From Hortaea werneckii (Eukaryota > Ascomycota > Dothideomycetes > Mycosphaerellales > Teratosphaeriaceae): a DNA stretch of 64,000 nt. A model generated the notes under the pieces. The model saw only the letters and a program-made list of their open reading frames with translations, had not been told where the DNA came from and did no database searches. Location of the stretch: positions 775,168 through 839,167 of the forward strand of contig JBAOKB010000093.1 of the NCBI GenBank assembly GCA_037044905.1. The letters run 5' to 3'. Positions 22,578 through 33,496 of this stretch are shown one piece after another. The translations under genes were made by a program, and so were the position numbers. How positions within the stretch are numbered: position 1 is the stretch's first letter; every line of letters begins with the position of its first letter.

Positions 22578-24176
22578 TCATCCCTTCATGGTTTTCCTCC
22601 ACCGTCTCAGCTCAATCTTCCGGGTGTCTTCCTGCTCCTTGCGCCAGCGAGCGATCAGCTTGCTCCGCCGACTAGTGTCATATCGATCCTGGCTCGTACT
22701 GCTGATCACTGCTACAGATGCAATTTCAGCTTCATGGTCTGGCAGGCCTGGTTCCCACTTCGACTCATCCTGCTCAATGTCCTTCTGCGCTTCATCCGAT
22801 CGCCATCGTTCTATGCGAGCCATATCGAAGCTTGCGACGTATGCTTCAATCTCCTGTGGAGTATGTCCATCATCAGACCTATCAGCAAAGTCAGACGTTT
22901 GAAGGGCAAGAGGCAGAGCTCCAGTTCGCTGAGCATCCTTCCTTGCCGCACCACCACTCCTCTTCAGCTACAGCCAATCTGCGATTCAGTCGGTTGCGCT
23001 CCAGAAAGTACTCGCCATCGAAGAGGGTTTTTGTACCGCGAAGCCTCCCAGTCTTGACTTCGTTTTGAAAAATTTCGTACCTTTTCTCGTAAGTGTCTCG
23101 TACGTTATGGAAAGCTTTCGAAGCTTGCGAAAATGCTCGTTTGGCTTCTTCGAGATCACGACTGCTCTCGTTCTGCAGTACTGCCAGTAGACCTTCTGGG
23201 GACCCATATTGCACTTCGCCATTAGACGTCTGGTTGTGGGGACGGCGACTGGAACCTTCACTGTCCTGCCGGGAGGTCGAGCGCCGCTTGCTTGCTTTGC
23301 CAATGTCTTGCCGGGCGGTCGTATCGTCAATACGGTGCTCTTCTTGTTTCGCAGTGAGCAGACCAGCACAAACCAATTGGCTGTCAGCAGCTTTGATCAA
23401 CCGCTCGCCGAAGGCGTCGCTCTGAGCCATGAGGTCGGCGAGTTCATCTCGCAATGACATTTGACGGGCGTGGTGTTCTTTGATGCTTTCGATCGTCCTT
23501 CCAATTTCGCTCTGATGAAGCTCCAGTTCATCCTTTGCGGAAGACTATTTATCGAGCTCTAGTATTCTTTTCGTACGTTTCGTTAGCAGCTCCGAGAATC
23601 TTGCGAAATCTCTTTCAATCTGCGACTCAATCTGTTCCAGCTCTGTCTCAATGTTCTTGACAGGTTTTTGACGGCTCTGCAGAGATCTTAGTTGCGCGAG
23701 CCAATCTGTCGAAAGCATCGTGAGTTCAAGTTTGCCTGCAAGATCTACGCAGTAGCGATCAGCAAGCCCTCGGAGAGTAGTTCTCATATGGACGAGGCTA
23801 GGCCCTCGTGGTTTTCCATTCGGTTTTGAGTCCTTTAGTTGGGAATGAATGGTACCCCTGTCTTTGCAGGTCACTCAACTTTGATTGCCGGAGTGTACGC
23901 CGTTGTTCGCAAGCTTCCGTGAGGAGTGACAGGAATTGGATAAGCCTCCGTCATCTTCTATAGGATCGGAGGAGCTTTTGAATCAACTCTTTCGCTATTC
24001 GAGGCTGGTGACAAAGAGCTTGCCATCTCCTGGGCTTTCTCCATATCGTCGCTTTCTTTGTCCTGCAATATTTCCTGTGTAGGCTTACCGATGGCATCGC
24101 GACCGGAAGCATCAGTATTTTTTGCGTTCTTCAGAGGCCTAGTATTGATATCTTCAGAGGCTGTTCGTTTTCCCAT
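22578..24176 (-). CDS. Coiled-coil protein of unknown function, heavily interrupted
   Basis: A single long coding region can be followed from ATG 24176 (MGKRTASEDINTRP) to a stop at 22578, total 533 codons, but it is broken by four apparent one-base changes, mostly in short homopolymers (about 23976-23979, 23935-23937, 23855-23858 and 22945-22947), plus one in-frame TAG at 23545-23547. The four changes cancel in length. The N-terminus is polar and basic (possible nuclear signal); the middle has heptad-like helices (IETELEQIESQIERDFARFSE, and the segment after MSLRDELADLMAQ); the C-terminus is acidic then Arg/Lys-rich. I recognise no family. The stop codon is not explained by a homopolymer error, so this gene might be a real pseudogene or two adjacent genes. 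Confidence 0.45.
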
Positions 24177-24670
24177 TGCGGGCTTGATTAGGTTGCTTCG
24201 GTCTGGGCCAGAGAACTTGTGTGATTTGCAACTCCACAGAAGCGTGATAAGAAGCGACAAGAAGAGCAGAGCGTCGGCCCAAAGGAAACAATAGGGAGAA
24301 TGAGGAGTACTGTTCAGTGAACATCCATATGATATTGCTCTTTAACACCGGTTTGAGTTATCTTTGTGTTGAAGGAGTCTTGTGTTTGCTTCCGAAGCAC
24401 TGCTGTTGCTGCTTAAGACAAAGCCTTGTCAGGCTTCAAAGGCTTTGTTTGGGCGAAGTAGCGCGCTAATATTCACTGCGAAGTAGGTGCAGGTCACTGC
24501 TGCATCTGAATGAAACAATTCGGGGATTCAAACACTGTGATAGTAACTATCAAAGTGTTCGTGCTTCTCAGGATGTCTATAGGTATGGATCAACATCGAT
24601 CAACCAAGTTTGCTTTAGTAAACTTCGCCGCCACCAAGATAAGTACAATCGAACCATTCATAAAAACGCA
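24177..24670. other. Divergent intergenic region
   Basis: About 0.5 kb of promoter space between the coiled-coil gene (-) and the zinc-knuckle gene (+). Nothing further seen. Confidence 0.45.
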
Positions 24671-26179
24671 ATGACAAACCCAACTTCTAGCAGCAATGAG
24701 AGGGGGAGAGAACGGTCCGCAGCAAGATGTTTTTGGTGTAATCAGCCTGGCCATGTTCAGCGCAATTGCCCGCATCGAAAACATCCCCAATCTCCAAGCC
24801 AGCTACCTCCAGTCACGCAGGGCTATACCGGGGCTGAAGGCGTAGACGGTAGACAGAACCACAGGAACTATCGAGACCGATCAACCGGTGACTTACGTAT
24901 TCAAACTCTGCGCAATACAACAGCTCCAAGTCGAGAGACCAGACCCAATTTGCATGGGAGTAGAAGGCAAGATCCGCCAACGGCATCTCGCAAAGCATCC
25001 AAACGCCGCAGCCGGTCCCCAGCTCGAGATCGTCGCAGTTGGAATGGCATTGGCTCAGGAGACAACTCGGATGTTAGGATGGGCGGAATGACGAATAGTT
25101 TTGCGGCAAGGGGCGGCTCACGACACAGAGGGAACGGCGTGCAACCTCTGGAAAAGGAGAAAGCACAGTACTGGAAAGGACAACCGTCCTATCCGGGAGT
25201 CAACAACGACTTCGCCGACCCTTATCTAGCCTCGGAAAGTACACCAGAAGGTCGCGATACTCTCAAACGAGCCGAGTACTTCCCTGCGCCGAAAGGGTCC
25301 AAAGAAGCAGAGACAGAAGCAGCAATAGAGCGCGCTCTCCGGCTCCTGACATCGTCAGACCTGACGCCTTCCGAGATCCCTGGAAGATTCATCCTAAGTT
25401 GCACCGCTGAAGAGCAGCAGTATCTTTGCCGAAATCTGAATGTACTGACTGCGCATGCGTCCGCAGCTGTTCACCACCAGCAGTACGGCAGTTTTGACAA
25501 CGCCAACAACATCGCCGAGAACACAGCAACGCCCATAGGAACTTTCGGTCTGGGTCCAATCATGGAAAACATGTGCGACCTTGCAATAGGTGTCCAAGAC
25601 ACAGACCGGGCAAACAGCATACACGGGCCAGTGGTAGGAGATCGTCGTCCTCTCATCTTGATGAATAACGAAGAAGGCAACCTGCAGGTGGCCTCGATAA
25701 CAAGTTTCGGCGGAGCTGATGGGAACGGGGAGGGATACCGCCGCCAGGTAAGGAGCAAGAGTACGCATTGTTAGTGGACGAGCTTGCCAGCGACCCAAAG
25801 CCTTCATCAGGTGTGCGCATTTTAGGCTGCTCTGGGGGCCACGCTGAAACCGCAAGGATCCTGGGTACGGCTCAGTCGGTTCCATGAACTGCCAGAATGG
25901 GCTCCAATAGAATGGAGTAGCGGAAAGATCAGTATCGCTGCCCACGACGTGCTAGCTGATGCTTTCAATTTTGCCTCTCGTCATCCCCTGAGGCAAGAAG
26001 GAGAAAGCAGAAAGATACGAAAGGCAATTCAGCTGAGAGAGGTCGGTGGGAATGCGGCACAGCGCGAGGAGCGTGGCAAAAGACAGCAACGGGAAATGAA
26101 AGAGATCATAGAAAGAGAAGAGCGCTTGAAAGCACAGAAGCATGGCTCGAGAGAACACTCGGAGCAACCTGGTGAATAA
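24671..26179 (+). CDS. Zinc-knuckle (CCHC) protein of unknown function (two frameshifts)
   Basis: Starts at ATG 24671. Residues 20-33 are a retroviral-type zinc knuckle, C-x2-C-x4-H-x4-C (CFWCNQPGHVQRNC), a single-stranded nucleic-acid binding module. A basic SR-like stretch follows (SKRRSRSPARDRRS), then a less biased region with an aromatic helix IERALRLLTSSDLTPSEIPG. The frame shifts near 25757-25762 (continuing as EQEYALLVDELASDPKPSSG) and again near 25864-25868 (continuing as LSRFHELPEWAPIEWSS), then ends with a charged helix rich in Glu/Arg/Lys at TAA 26177-26179. One change is a missing base, the other an extra one, so total length stays 502 residues. An RNA-processing role is plausible but unproven; it lacks any gag or polymerase domain, so I do not call it a transposon. 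Confidence 0.6.
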
Positions 26180-26916
26180 GACATTTCCGTATTAGCCAGC
26201 AAGACTGAAAGCTTCCCAAGTTCCTTCCCTCACGCACATACGTATTTCTATTGAAAGGGGAATCTCCGATAGACTTCAGATCCAGGCTCTCAAGTGTAGT
26301 TTATTGGGATGAAGCTCGTATAGCTCCCGCAGGTATATCTTGATTGGTATTCAAGACTGAAATCCGAAGACTTCGTACTTTTGCGCTCCCGGAGGAAGCA
26401 CACGTGGTCAACATGCTTCCAGTCTGCCAGTAATTCGCAGCTAGCACTCGACCCGACTACGATCAGGGTTCGAAGCATGTTGCAAGACTCACTGCGAGAC
26501 TTCGCGGTGCCCCAGAGACGGAGAAAGATGTTGGATCGAGTGAATGCATCCCAGATGTGAAGTGAGGTTGCGGGAATAGACTTTGACACTAGGCCGGGAG
26601 TGCCCGAACGGCAGCGGGACTTCCTTCCAGCGTCACAGCGCGTCACTTTTCATCGGCGGCCAAGCAGATGCGAGCGTAGTGCGTAGGTGCCTACTCCTCT
26701 TGCCCGCCCGCACAGATCACGTCGCGTGAGCTGAGCACGTCGAAACAGGACCGGGAAGCTGTTGGACGCTGTTGCTGCTAGTGGAGAGTGCCGTGGTAGG
26801 CCGGCCGGGTCAATCGAGACGTGGCCCCAATGGATGCGCGGAGGAGACTACTGCTGGGAGGACACTACACCTCCCCATCAGCGGCCATCCTGCCAGGACC
26901 GGTGTGTCTTTGCGGA
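26180..26916. other. Intergenic region
   Basis: Between the zinc-knuckle gene and the CNNM gene. One minus-strand frame at 26290-26646 is open but unbiased and without a domain. The last 200 bases are GC-rich with several possible starts for the CNNM gene. Confidence 0.4.
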
Positions 26917-29332
26917 ATGGAGGGGCGGCGGGCTTTGCTGCGGTGAGGCCGGCGGTGTTGGGGCTGGCGAAGTTATGTCTGATCCCATTGGCGAGCGCCG
27001 CGCCGCTTGGGATCTTTTCAAGAGATGGCAGTGCGAAGATCTTTGAGGGCGATGATGACTTGCCGAAGGACCCGGGCGATCCGAGTCTCTGGATATACAT
27101 TGGCGTGGCAATCGCATTGGTGCTGACGGGTGGTGCGTTCGCTGGGTTGACCATTGCTCTGATGGGACAAGGTGAGTATTGAACTCGCGCGATATACAAT
27201 GATGCCCGCGAAAGGACCAGAACACTAAAGGCGCCAAGTGCTGACCAAATGGCGCAGATGAGACCTATCTTCAAGTCATTGCTACGTCTGGAGAAGGAGC
27301 CGAGAGGAAACACGCCACCAAGGTCCTCAACCTGCTCAAGAAAGGCAAGCATTGGGTTCTGGTCACGCTCTTGCTGAGCAACGTGATCACAAACGAAACC
27401 TGCCCATTGTCCTCGACAGAAGCTTGGGAGGAGGGTGGCCAGCTGTCCTCAGCAGTACCGTCCTTATTGGTAAGTGGTGGCGACCTGTGACAGAAGCGAG
27501 GATGTGATGTGCTGATATTTTCAAAAGTCATCTTTGGTGAGATTGCCCCGCAGTCCGTTTGCGTCCGGTATGGTCTATCAATTGGCGCATTCTGCGCACC
27601 TGGCGTCCTGGGCCTCATGTGGATCATGTTTCCAGTAGCATGGCCAACCGCGAAACTTCTCGATTACCTTCTCGGCGAAGACCATGGCACAATGTACAAG
27701 AAAGCTGGCTTGAAGACTTTGGTGCAGCTGCACAAGACCCTGGGCACGATGCCCAACGAGAGGCTCATGGAAGACGAGGCCAACATCATCAACAGTGTCT
27801 TGGACCTGAAGGACAAGCCGGTCTGCGATGTCATGACACCTATGCAGGATGTGTTCACCATGAGTGCGGACACAGTGCTGGACGAGCGCATGATGGACGT
27901 CATCCTGTCCCAGGGCTACTCAAGGATACCTGTCTATGCACCTGACAACAGCCGGAACTTCATTGGCATGCTGCTGGTCAAGATCCTTATCACCTACGAT
28001 CCTGAGGACTGCATGCGGGTGCGCGATTTCGCTCTCGCCACTTTGCCGGAAACATCACCATACACGTCTTGCCTGGACATCATCAACTTCTTCCAGGAAG
28101 GCAAAAGTCACATGGTCCTCGTCTCCGACTTCCCTGGAACCGACAAAGGCGCTCTTGGTGTAGTCACTCTTGAAGACGTGATCGAGGAGTTGATTGGAGA
28201 GGAAATCATCGACGAGTCGGATGTCTTCGTCGATGTTCATAAGGCGATCAGGCGATTGGCTCCGGCAGAGCAGAAGCGGTACCGTTTGGGCAAGGCTGGC
28301 AAGCTCGAGGAGATCGACGATGAAGCGGCGCATGAAGGCCACGACGACGAACACGCACCTCTCCTTTCCAAGACTGAAAGCCGGAAATCTAGCGTCACTG
28401 TCAACGGTACTCAGACACCGGCTACGACATTCATGATGCGTAGGAAGTCTTCGAATGCCTCGGAGCCGAACACAAAGCCAATGCCACTGCGCAGCAACAA
28501 TCCTGACCTGAGACAGCATCTAAAGCATCTTGGTCCAAGCAATGTTGCAAGCAAACCAAAGCCAACAAAGTACACCAGCGTCAAGATCAAGCCAGGTGTC
28601 AGCACGATTCCTGAAGGCCAGGCTGCAAATGGAACAAACGGGCAAGGTCAGATCTCCAGACGACACTCGGATGTCGAACCCTCTGTCACCCATACGTCCG
28701 CAGATGAGAGCACTAGTCTTCTGAAGAAGGCTACCGATAATGCATCTGGCGGTGCGGCAGCCGTCCAAGCAAGTTACGGCACGCATGTGGAGGGTGGTTC
28801 TTCTCGACCTCGTGGTAATTCGGAGCCAGAGCGACCCATGTCTGCGGCTGAGGCATCACATGAAGCCCGAGAGCACGCCTCGCCTGACCCCGAATCCCGC
28901 AAGCCTGCCTCGCCTAAACAAGAAGAGCGGTCTGCACGCCCCGAGTACTTACAGGTCCCCGAGAAAATGGTCATTGGCAGCTCCCAAGACGAAGATCAGG
29001 TCGGCGACTTGCGCGCTACTAGTCCTGGCGGCAGCAGGTCTCGCCGTCCGGCTCGCTCAGGATCCATTACCGAAACCACTGTGGACGTGGATGGTGTGAA
29101 GAAGACGGTACTGGATACGCACAGCTCCTCTGACGAGTCACCAACGACTATCAATGAGGCAAGCCGCAGTACAAACAATCTGCTAGGCGCTTTCCAGGGC
29201 GATGCTTCAAGGGACGAGCACTCCCGCGAGACAAGCCCTGAGAAGGGTGGTTCGGGAAACAATTCGAATGGACAACAGAGTGGTGATGCTAAGAAGAAAA
29301 AGAAGAAGCGGGGTGGCAAGAAGAAGCACTAA
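26917..29332 (+). CDS. mam3: CNNM/Mam3-type membrane protein with CBS pair (two frameshifts)
   Basis: Relative of yeast Mam3 and animal CNNM proteins, which act in magnesium/manganese homeostasis at the vacuole or plasma membrane. Exons 26917-27171, 27258-27469 and 27528-29332 with two GT-AG introns. A short N-terminal hydrophobic signal leads to the DUF21/CNNM membrane domain (YIGVAIALVLTGGAFAGLTI, TLLLSNVITNE, IFGEIAPQSVCVRYGLSIG). A CBS pair follows (DVMTPMQDVFTM, SRIPVYAPDNSRNFIGMLLV, HMVLVSDFPG, GVVTLEDVIEELIGEEI). The last 300 residues are polar and disordered and end in a Lys/Arg-rich KKKKKRGGKKKH tail. Exon 1 needs one extra base near 26935-26945 to connect the likely start at 26917 to the membrane domain, and exon 2 one near 27400 (TT run). 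Exon lengths confirm exactly one missing base each. Product 757 residues. Confidence 0.9.
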
Positions 29333-29742
29333 GTGCCATCAGAGGCAAAGTATACCAAGCATGGTACTTCAATTTGTGCACTGTGACTGATGGGAAACTA
29401 TCACAGACGACGTTTCGCCAAGGTAAATGTACAGTAAGGTCTTTTAAGGAGGGTCCGGCTTCGCGTAAATGTCGTGTGTTAATTTGAATGCATAGCGAGG
29501 CACTACAAAAAGAAAAGAATGAGAATGTATTGTTGGTATTAGTCCTTCAGTTGTCCACGTGCTAAGGCAGGTTCATTGCAGGGTGGTGGCATATAATCCG
29601 CAGACAGGTGAGCGCTGTCAAGCTTTGACCTCGCCTCACGCTTTCGGATTCTTCATCGCCTTCTTTCGAATGGCGACGCTTGCCATTTACTCCACGCATC
29701 GCATGGTTAACAACACATTAGGTTTCAGACACTCGGCAAGCC
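29333..29742. other. Intergenic region
   Basis: 3' flank of the CNNM gene and promoter of the RBR ligase. No feature seen. Confidence 0.45.
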
Positions 29743-31233
29743 ATGGCCAGCCTGGTTCCTCAGGGGATCGAGTTTTGTTTCCTCGACGAGATGGATGAAG
29801 GCACAGCGCGTGTAATCATCGACACGCAGCTGAAAGAGCTCGAGTCGTTGCCTGAAACAAGTGATCCCGACACGTTGCTAGCACGAGAAATGTTCAGCAT
29901 CGAGCTGAAGCGTTATCGTGGTAGCCGAGTCCACACAGAGCGAAGTCGTGCGAGATGGCGTGGCAACTGAGCAAGGCAAGTACGTGGCTCACTTACAAGT
30001 AGATCTTTACGTGCTGATGACGAGACAGATGGTTCAAGGATTCTAGCCCAGAGTCGCCTCGAGTGGCCCTTCGGACGGGAGTCTACGAAGCGTCGCTTGA
30101 TGGAGTTCTGGCGCTGGCTCACGCACTGGTACACTCCTGCATTAGCACAAGCAGGTCAGCACTTCTCGCGTGGCCGCGCCCTCAAGCGTTCCGCCTCGCC
30201 TTTTGTGGAAGAGAGCAAGAAGCGTCAGAAGTTCGTCGAGCTTGAAGAAGCAGAGACACAAGCAGATGTCGCCACACCTCGGATTGCCTGCGCTGCATGC
30301 GGCGACGAAGCGGAAGATGAAGACAGCAACAACTTTTGCCAAGTCCCTTGCGAGCACCGGTACTGTGATGAATGTTTACAGACACTACTCAGGGCCATCA
30401 TCACGGACGAGAGCTTGTTCCCGCCCCGTTGCTGTCAAAAGCCATTCGAATACATGGCCATCAAACCGCATCTTCCGGAAGAGCTCGCTGCCCAATACGA
30501 GTCAAAGAAAGAGGAGCTGGGCAACAAGAACCGTATATATTGCTCCATACCGACCTGTTCTGCCTTCATCGGAATGGACGACCGTAATGACCGAGTTGCT
30601 GTCTGTCCCGACTGCAAGTCTGAGACCTGCATGGCCTGCAAGGGCCCCGTGCATGAAGGCGAGTGTCCAGTCGACGAAGCTTTGGAGAGCGTACTGAAGA
30701 TTGCCGGAGACGAAGACTGGCAACGGTGCCCGGACTGCAAGGGTATGATTGAGTTGACGTTCGGATGCAACCACATGACGTGAGTACGATCTGGATTTAT
30801 ACCAGTTAAGAATTATTCACACCGCTGACGATTTTTCAGATGCCCTTGCTCTGCAGAGTTCTGTTACGTCTGCACCGAGCCATGGAAAAACTGCGACTGC
30901 GCCCAATGGGTTGAAGAGCGCCTCTTCGACCGAGCTCAGACCGTAGCCGGACGGGGGTTTGCCGGCGGTGATGTCCAGGTTGCCGCGCAGAGGCTCCGGA
31001 ATCACATCACCTGCGGACATGAGCGTGCTTACAACAGCGCGAACTGGAGACGGTTTGAATTTGCGGCCCACTGTGAGGAGTGTCGTGAGCGGATGCCGTA
31101 TTACATCTTTGAGTGCAGGCTTTGTCACCTGCGGTGCTGCAGGTGGTGCACGAGGGACCCTGTGAGGAGGAGGCTGCCAGAGGATGCCATTCGCCGACGT
31201 CAGGAGAGGCGCGCTCGAGCTACCATGGGTTAA
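29743..31233 (+). CDS. RBR-type E3 ubiquitin ligase (one frameshift; GC-AG intron)
   Basis: RING1-IBR-RING2 protein that passes ubiquitin through a RING2 cysteine. Three exons: 29743-29975, 30029-30779, 30840-31233. RING1 begins at CAACGDEAED and continues CEHRYCDECL; the IBR shows CSIPTCSAFIGM, CPDCKSETCMACKG and HEGEC; RING2 shows RCPDCKGMIELTFGCNHMTC then CSAEFCYVC, whose Cys after NHMT is the expected catalytic residue. A further Cys/His-rich helix (HCEECRERM, CRLCHLRCCRWC) closes the protein. Intron 1 appears to use a GC donor (AAG-GCAAGT at 29973-29981), the only choice that keeps phase. One extra base near 29920 (GG) is needed; length then is 458 residues. N-terminal part resembles fungal RBR proteins with a short helical head. 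Confidence 0.88.
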
Positions 31234-31776
31234 AATATGGCTGGAGGTTTCCGACAGAAACATGCGATCAAGGATGTCATGGTTACAAGGAGTTTTCAGC
31301 CTGAACCCCCGCCTTTTTTCAGAGTTGAAGGGTCGGAAGAATTCGAGTTGGAAAAGGACTTGAGCAAGCGTCAAGCCTGAGATTGCTTTACGTAGATGTT
31401 TTGATAGCACATGGAAAGGGCGTATATCCCTCACACGTTCCCTTCCCCCCGTACAGGACAAGCAGATCGACTTAACTTGCCCTATAAGGAAGGCACAGCA
31501 ATCGGAATACGGCAGCGCGGCGCTTGCAGCCCTAAAGGCCCGCCTCCGCATGCCGCCCCGCCATCAACCCTGAATCCCGAAGCCGAACCCTGCAACCGCT
31601 GCATCGTCATTCGTCCCTGTCTCACCTGTCACCCACCGCACCGAGCGCGCGTAGCTTCAGCTCCGAGAATATCGTAGTCGACCGCGACTCCTTTCACTAT
31701 ATCACTGCCCAACTCTGTATGCGAGGGACCTGATCCATACTGACGCTACGGCTGCAAAGCCGCTCTACACTTCAAT
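31234..31776. other. Intergenic region
   Basis: About 0.5 kb of promoter space before the BSD gene; pyrimidine-rich near 31600-31720. No gene supported. Confidence 0.45.
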
Positions 31777-33125
31777 ATGGACGTAGCATATGATCACGTG
31801 CAGGAGGAGTCGTACTCGCCCGCCAATGCCAACGACCAATCCCAGAAGCAGGCAAACACATCCGAACCGCCGCAGACCCTCAACACCGAGTTCCAGCAGG
31901 CCTTCCAAGCAGTCTCCGCCTCACCCTGGGGGTCCAAGCTTGGCGGGTGGTTCAATCAAGCTCGCAAGCAAGGTGAGGCCTATCTCACCGACCTTCAGAA
32001 AGAGGCCCAGGATGCCCAGGGTCAGGCAGCCCAGGGCTGGAGTAAGCTGCAAGAGGAGGTCACCAATAGGACGCGCGGCCTGAGTCTCAATGCGGAACCT
32101 GCGCCTGCCAGTGGTGTGCCCGGCGAAGAGGCAGTGCCGAGCATCAAGACGACGGAACCTGAGAAGGAGAAGCAACCGGCGGAGCACGCGGAGAAGCCCG
32201 AGAGTTTGCCGGCGGACATTGTCAAGGAGGCTGGCTCTTTAGTTGCAAGCCTGAGGACAACTGCTGCGGCGAAGCTCAAGGATCTGCAAAGGGCGGAAGA
32301 TGCGGCCGACGAGGCCCTCTTGAAGTTTGGCTCGAATGTCAGGGACTTTCTAAGGGATGCCGTTGTCATTACTGCACCCACCGATGCCGACAGTAGCAAG
32401 CCCAAGGGTACTGATGCCGCCGGGAACGAGGTGCTGTTTGAGACGACGGAGTCAGGCACCGGGAAGAAAGTCTTCCATACTACCCGTCTAGACGCACAGC
32501 TTCACGCCATTCACACTACCGCTTCATCTTTCACCCAAGATCCTTCGCAAGGTGCTGAATGGGATGACTGGACAAAGAACTTTGACATTGACAAGCAAAC
32601 CGATGCTATTGCGCAGGACCTAGAGAAGTACGAGGAACTGCGACGGGCTATGGAGAAATTGGTACCGGAGAAGGTACAATACAAGCTCTTCTGGACGAGA
32701 TATTACTTCTTGAGAAAAGCCGTGGAAGCGGATGAGCGGAGGCGCAAGGAGGTCTTGAAGGGTAAGCTTGTTCTAGGTACTACATCCATGTGAGATGGTG
32801 GCTAACCGAAATCACAGGCGCAGCCGCCCAGCCCGAGGAGGAAGAAGTCGGCTGGGGATCTGACAACGAGGATGAGTCTGCAACTCCTCAAGCGAAGTCC
32901 GGCAAGCCGACGAATGACTCCTCGACTACCCTCAATGCTACTGCTGGCTCTTCGTCGAATGATCTCTTGAAGCCGAAGGAGCCCAGGCGGAGTACTGACG
33001 ATAAGAGCGTAGCTGATTCTGATGCGAGCTATGATATTGTCTCTGGCGCTACCAGTCGAGCGGCCGGGAGCCCGAAGGAAGAGAAGAAGGAGAAGAGTGA
33101 GGAAAGTGATGATGACTGGGAGTAA
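31777..33125 (+). CDS. BSD-domain protein
   Basis: Two exons, 31777-32761 and 32818-33125, with a 56 nt GT-AG intron; product 430 residues with no lesion. The BSD domain lies at about 265-320 and is recognised by the paired aromatic residues and helix pattern in EWDDWTKNFDIDKQTDAIAQ and VQYKLFWTRYYFLRK. Before it are amphipathic helices (SPWGSKLGGWFNQARKQGEA; SLVASLRTTAAAKLKDLQR), and the tail is acidic and ends in DDDWE. This is the architecture of fungal relatives of animal SYAP1/Dos2-like proteins, implicated in signalling and silencing-related ubiquitin processes in yeasts. The exact role here is not known; Dos2-like is my best guess. Confidence 0.85.
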
Positions 33126-33496
33126 CAAGTACAAGACTGACAGTTTGGCGCCACGCTATACGGCGTGAAGGGCTCACATCTTTAATGAATTCCGTTTTCA
33201 ATGCCTTCTCTAATTTGGTCAAAGAGAGGCCCGTATCTGTGGAAGCCTAAGATGACCGAGCGTGATCTAAAGGGAGAGGGTTAGAATTAAAGCTCAACCT
33301 TGTGACTCATCAGTCTATGCATTTGCCGTCCATGCATATTGAACGTGAAACTCTCATCATCACCATATCCAACAATGAGCTCTGAGGATTTGATAACAGC
33401 GATACCGTGGCTACTAAGGAACCAACCTTAAAAGGTGAAGGTCTCCGCACGTCTGCCGAGGACACACAAGAATAGATCGTGCATGAAAATAGGGCT
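33126..33496. other. Intergenic region between convergent genes
   Basis: 3' ends of the BSD gene (+) and the lyase/M20 fusion (-). Nothing else seen. Confidence 0.5.
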
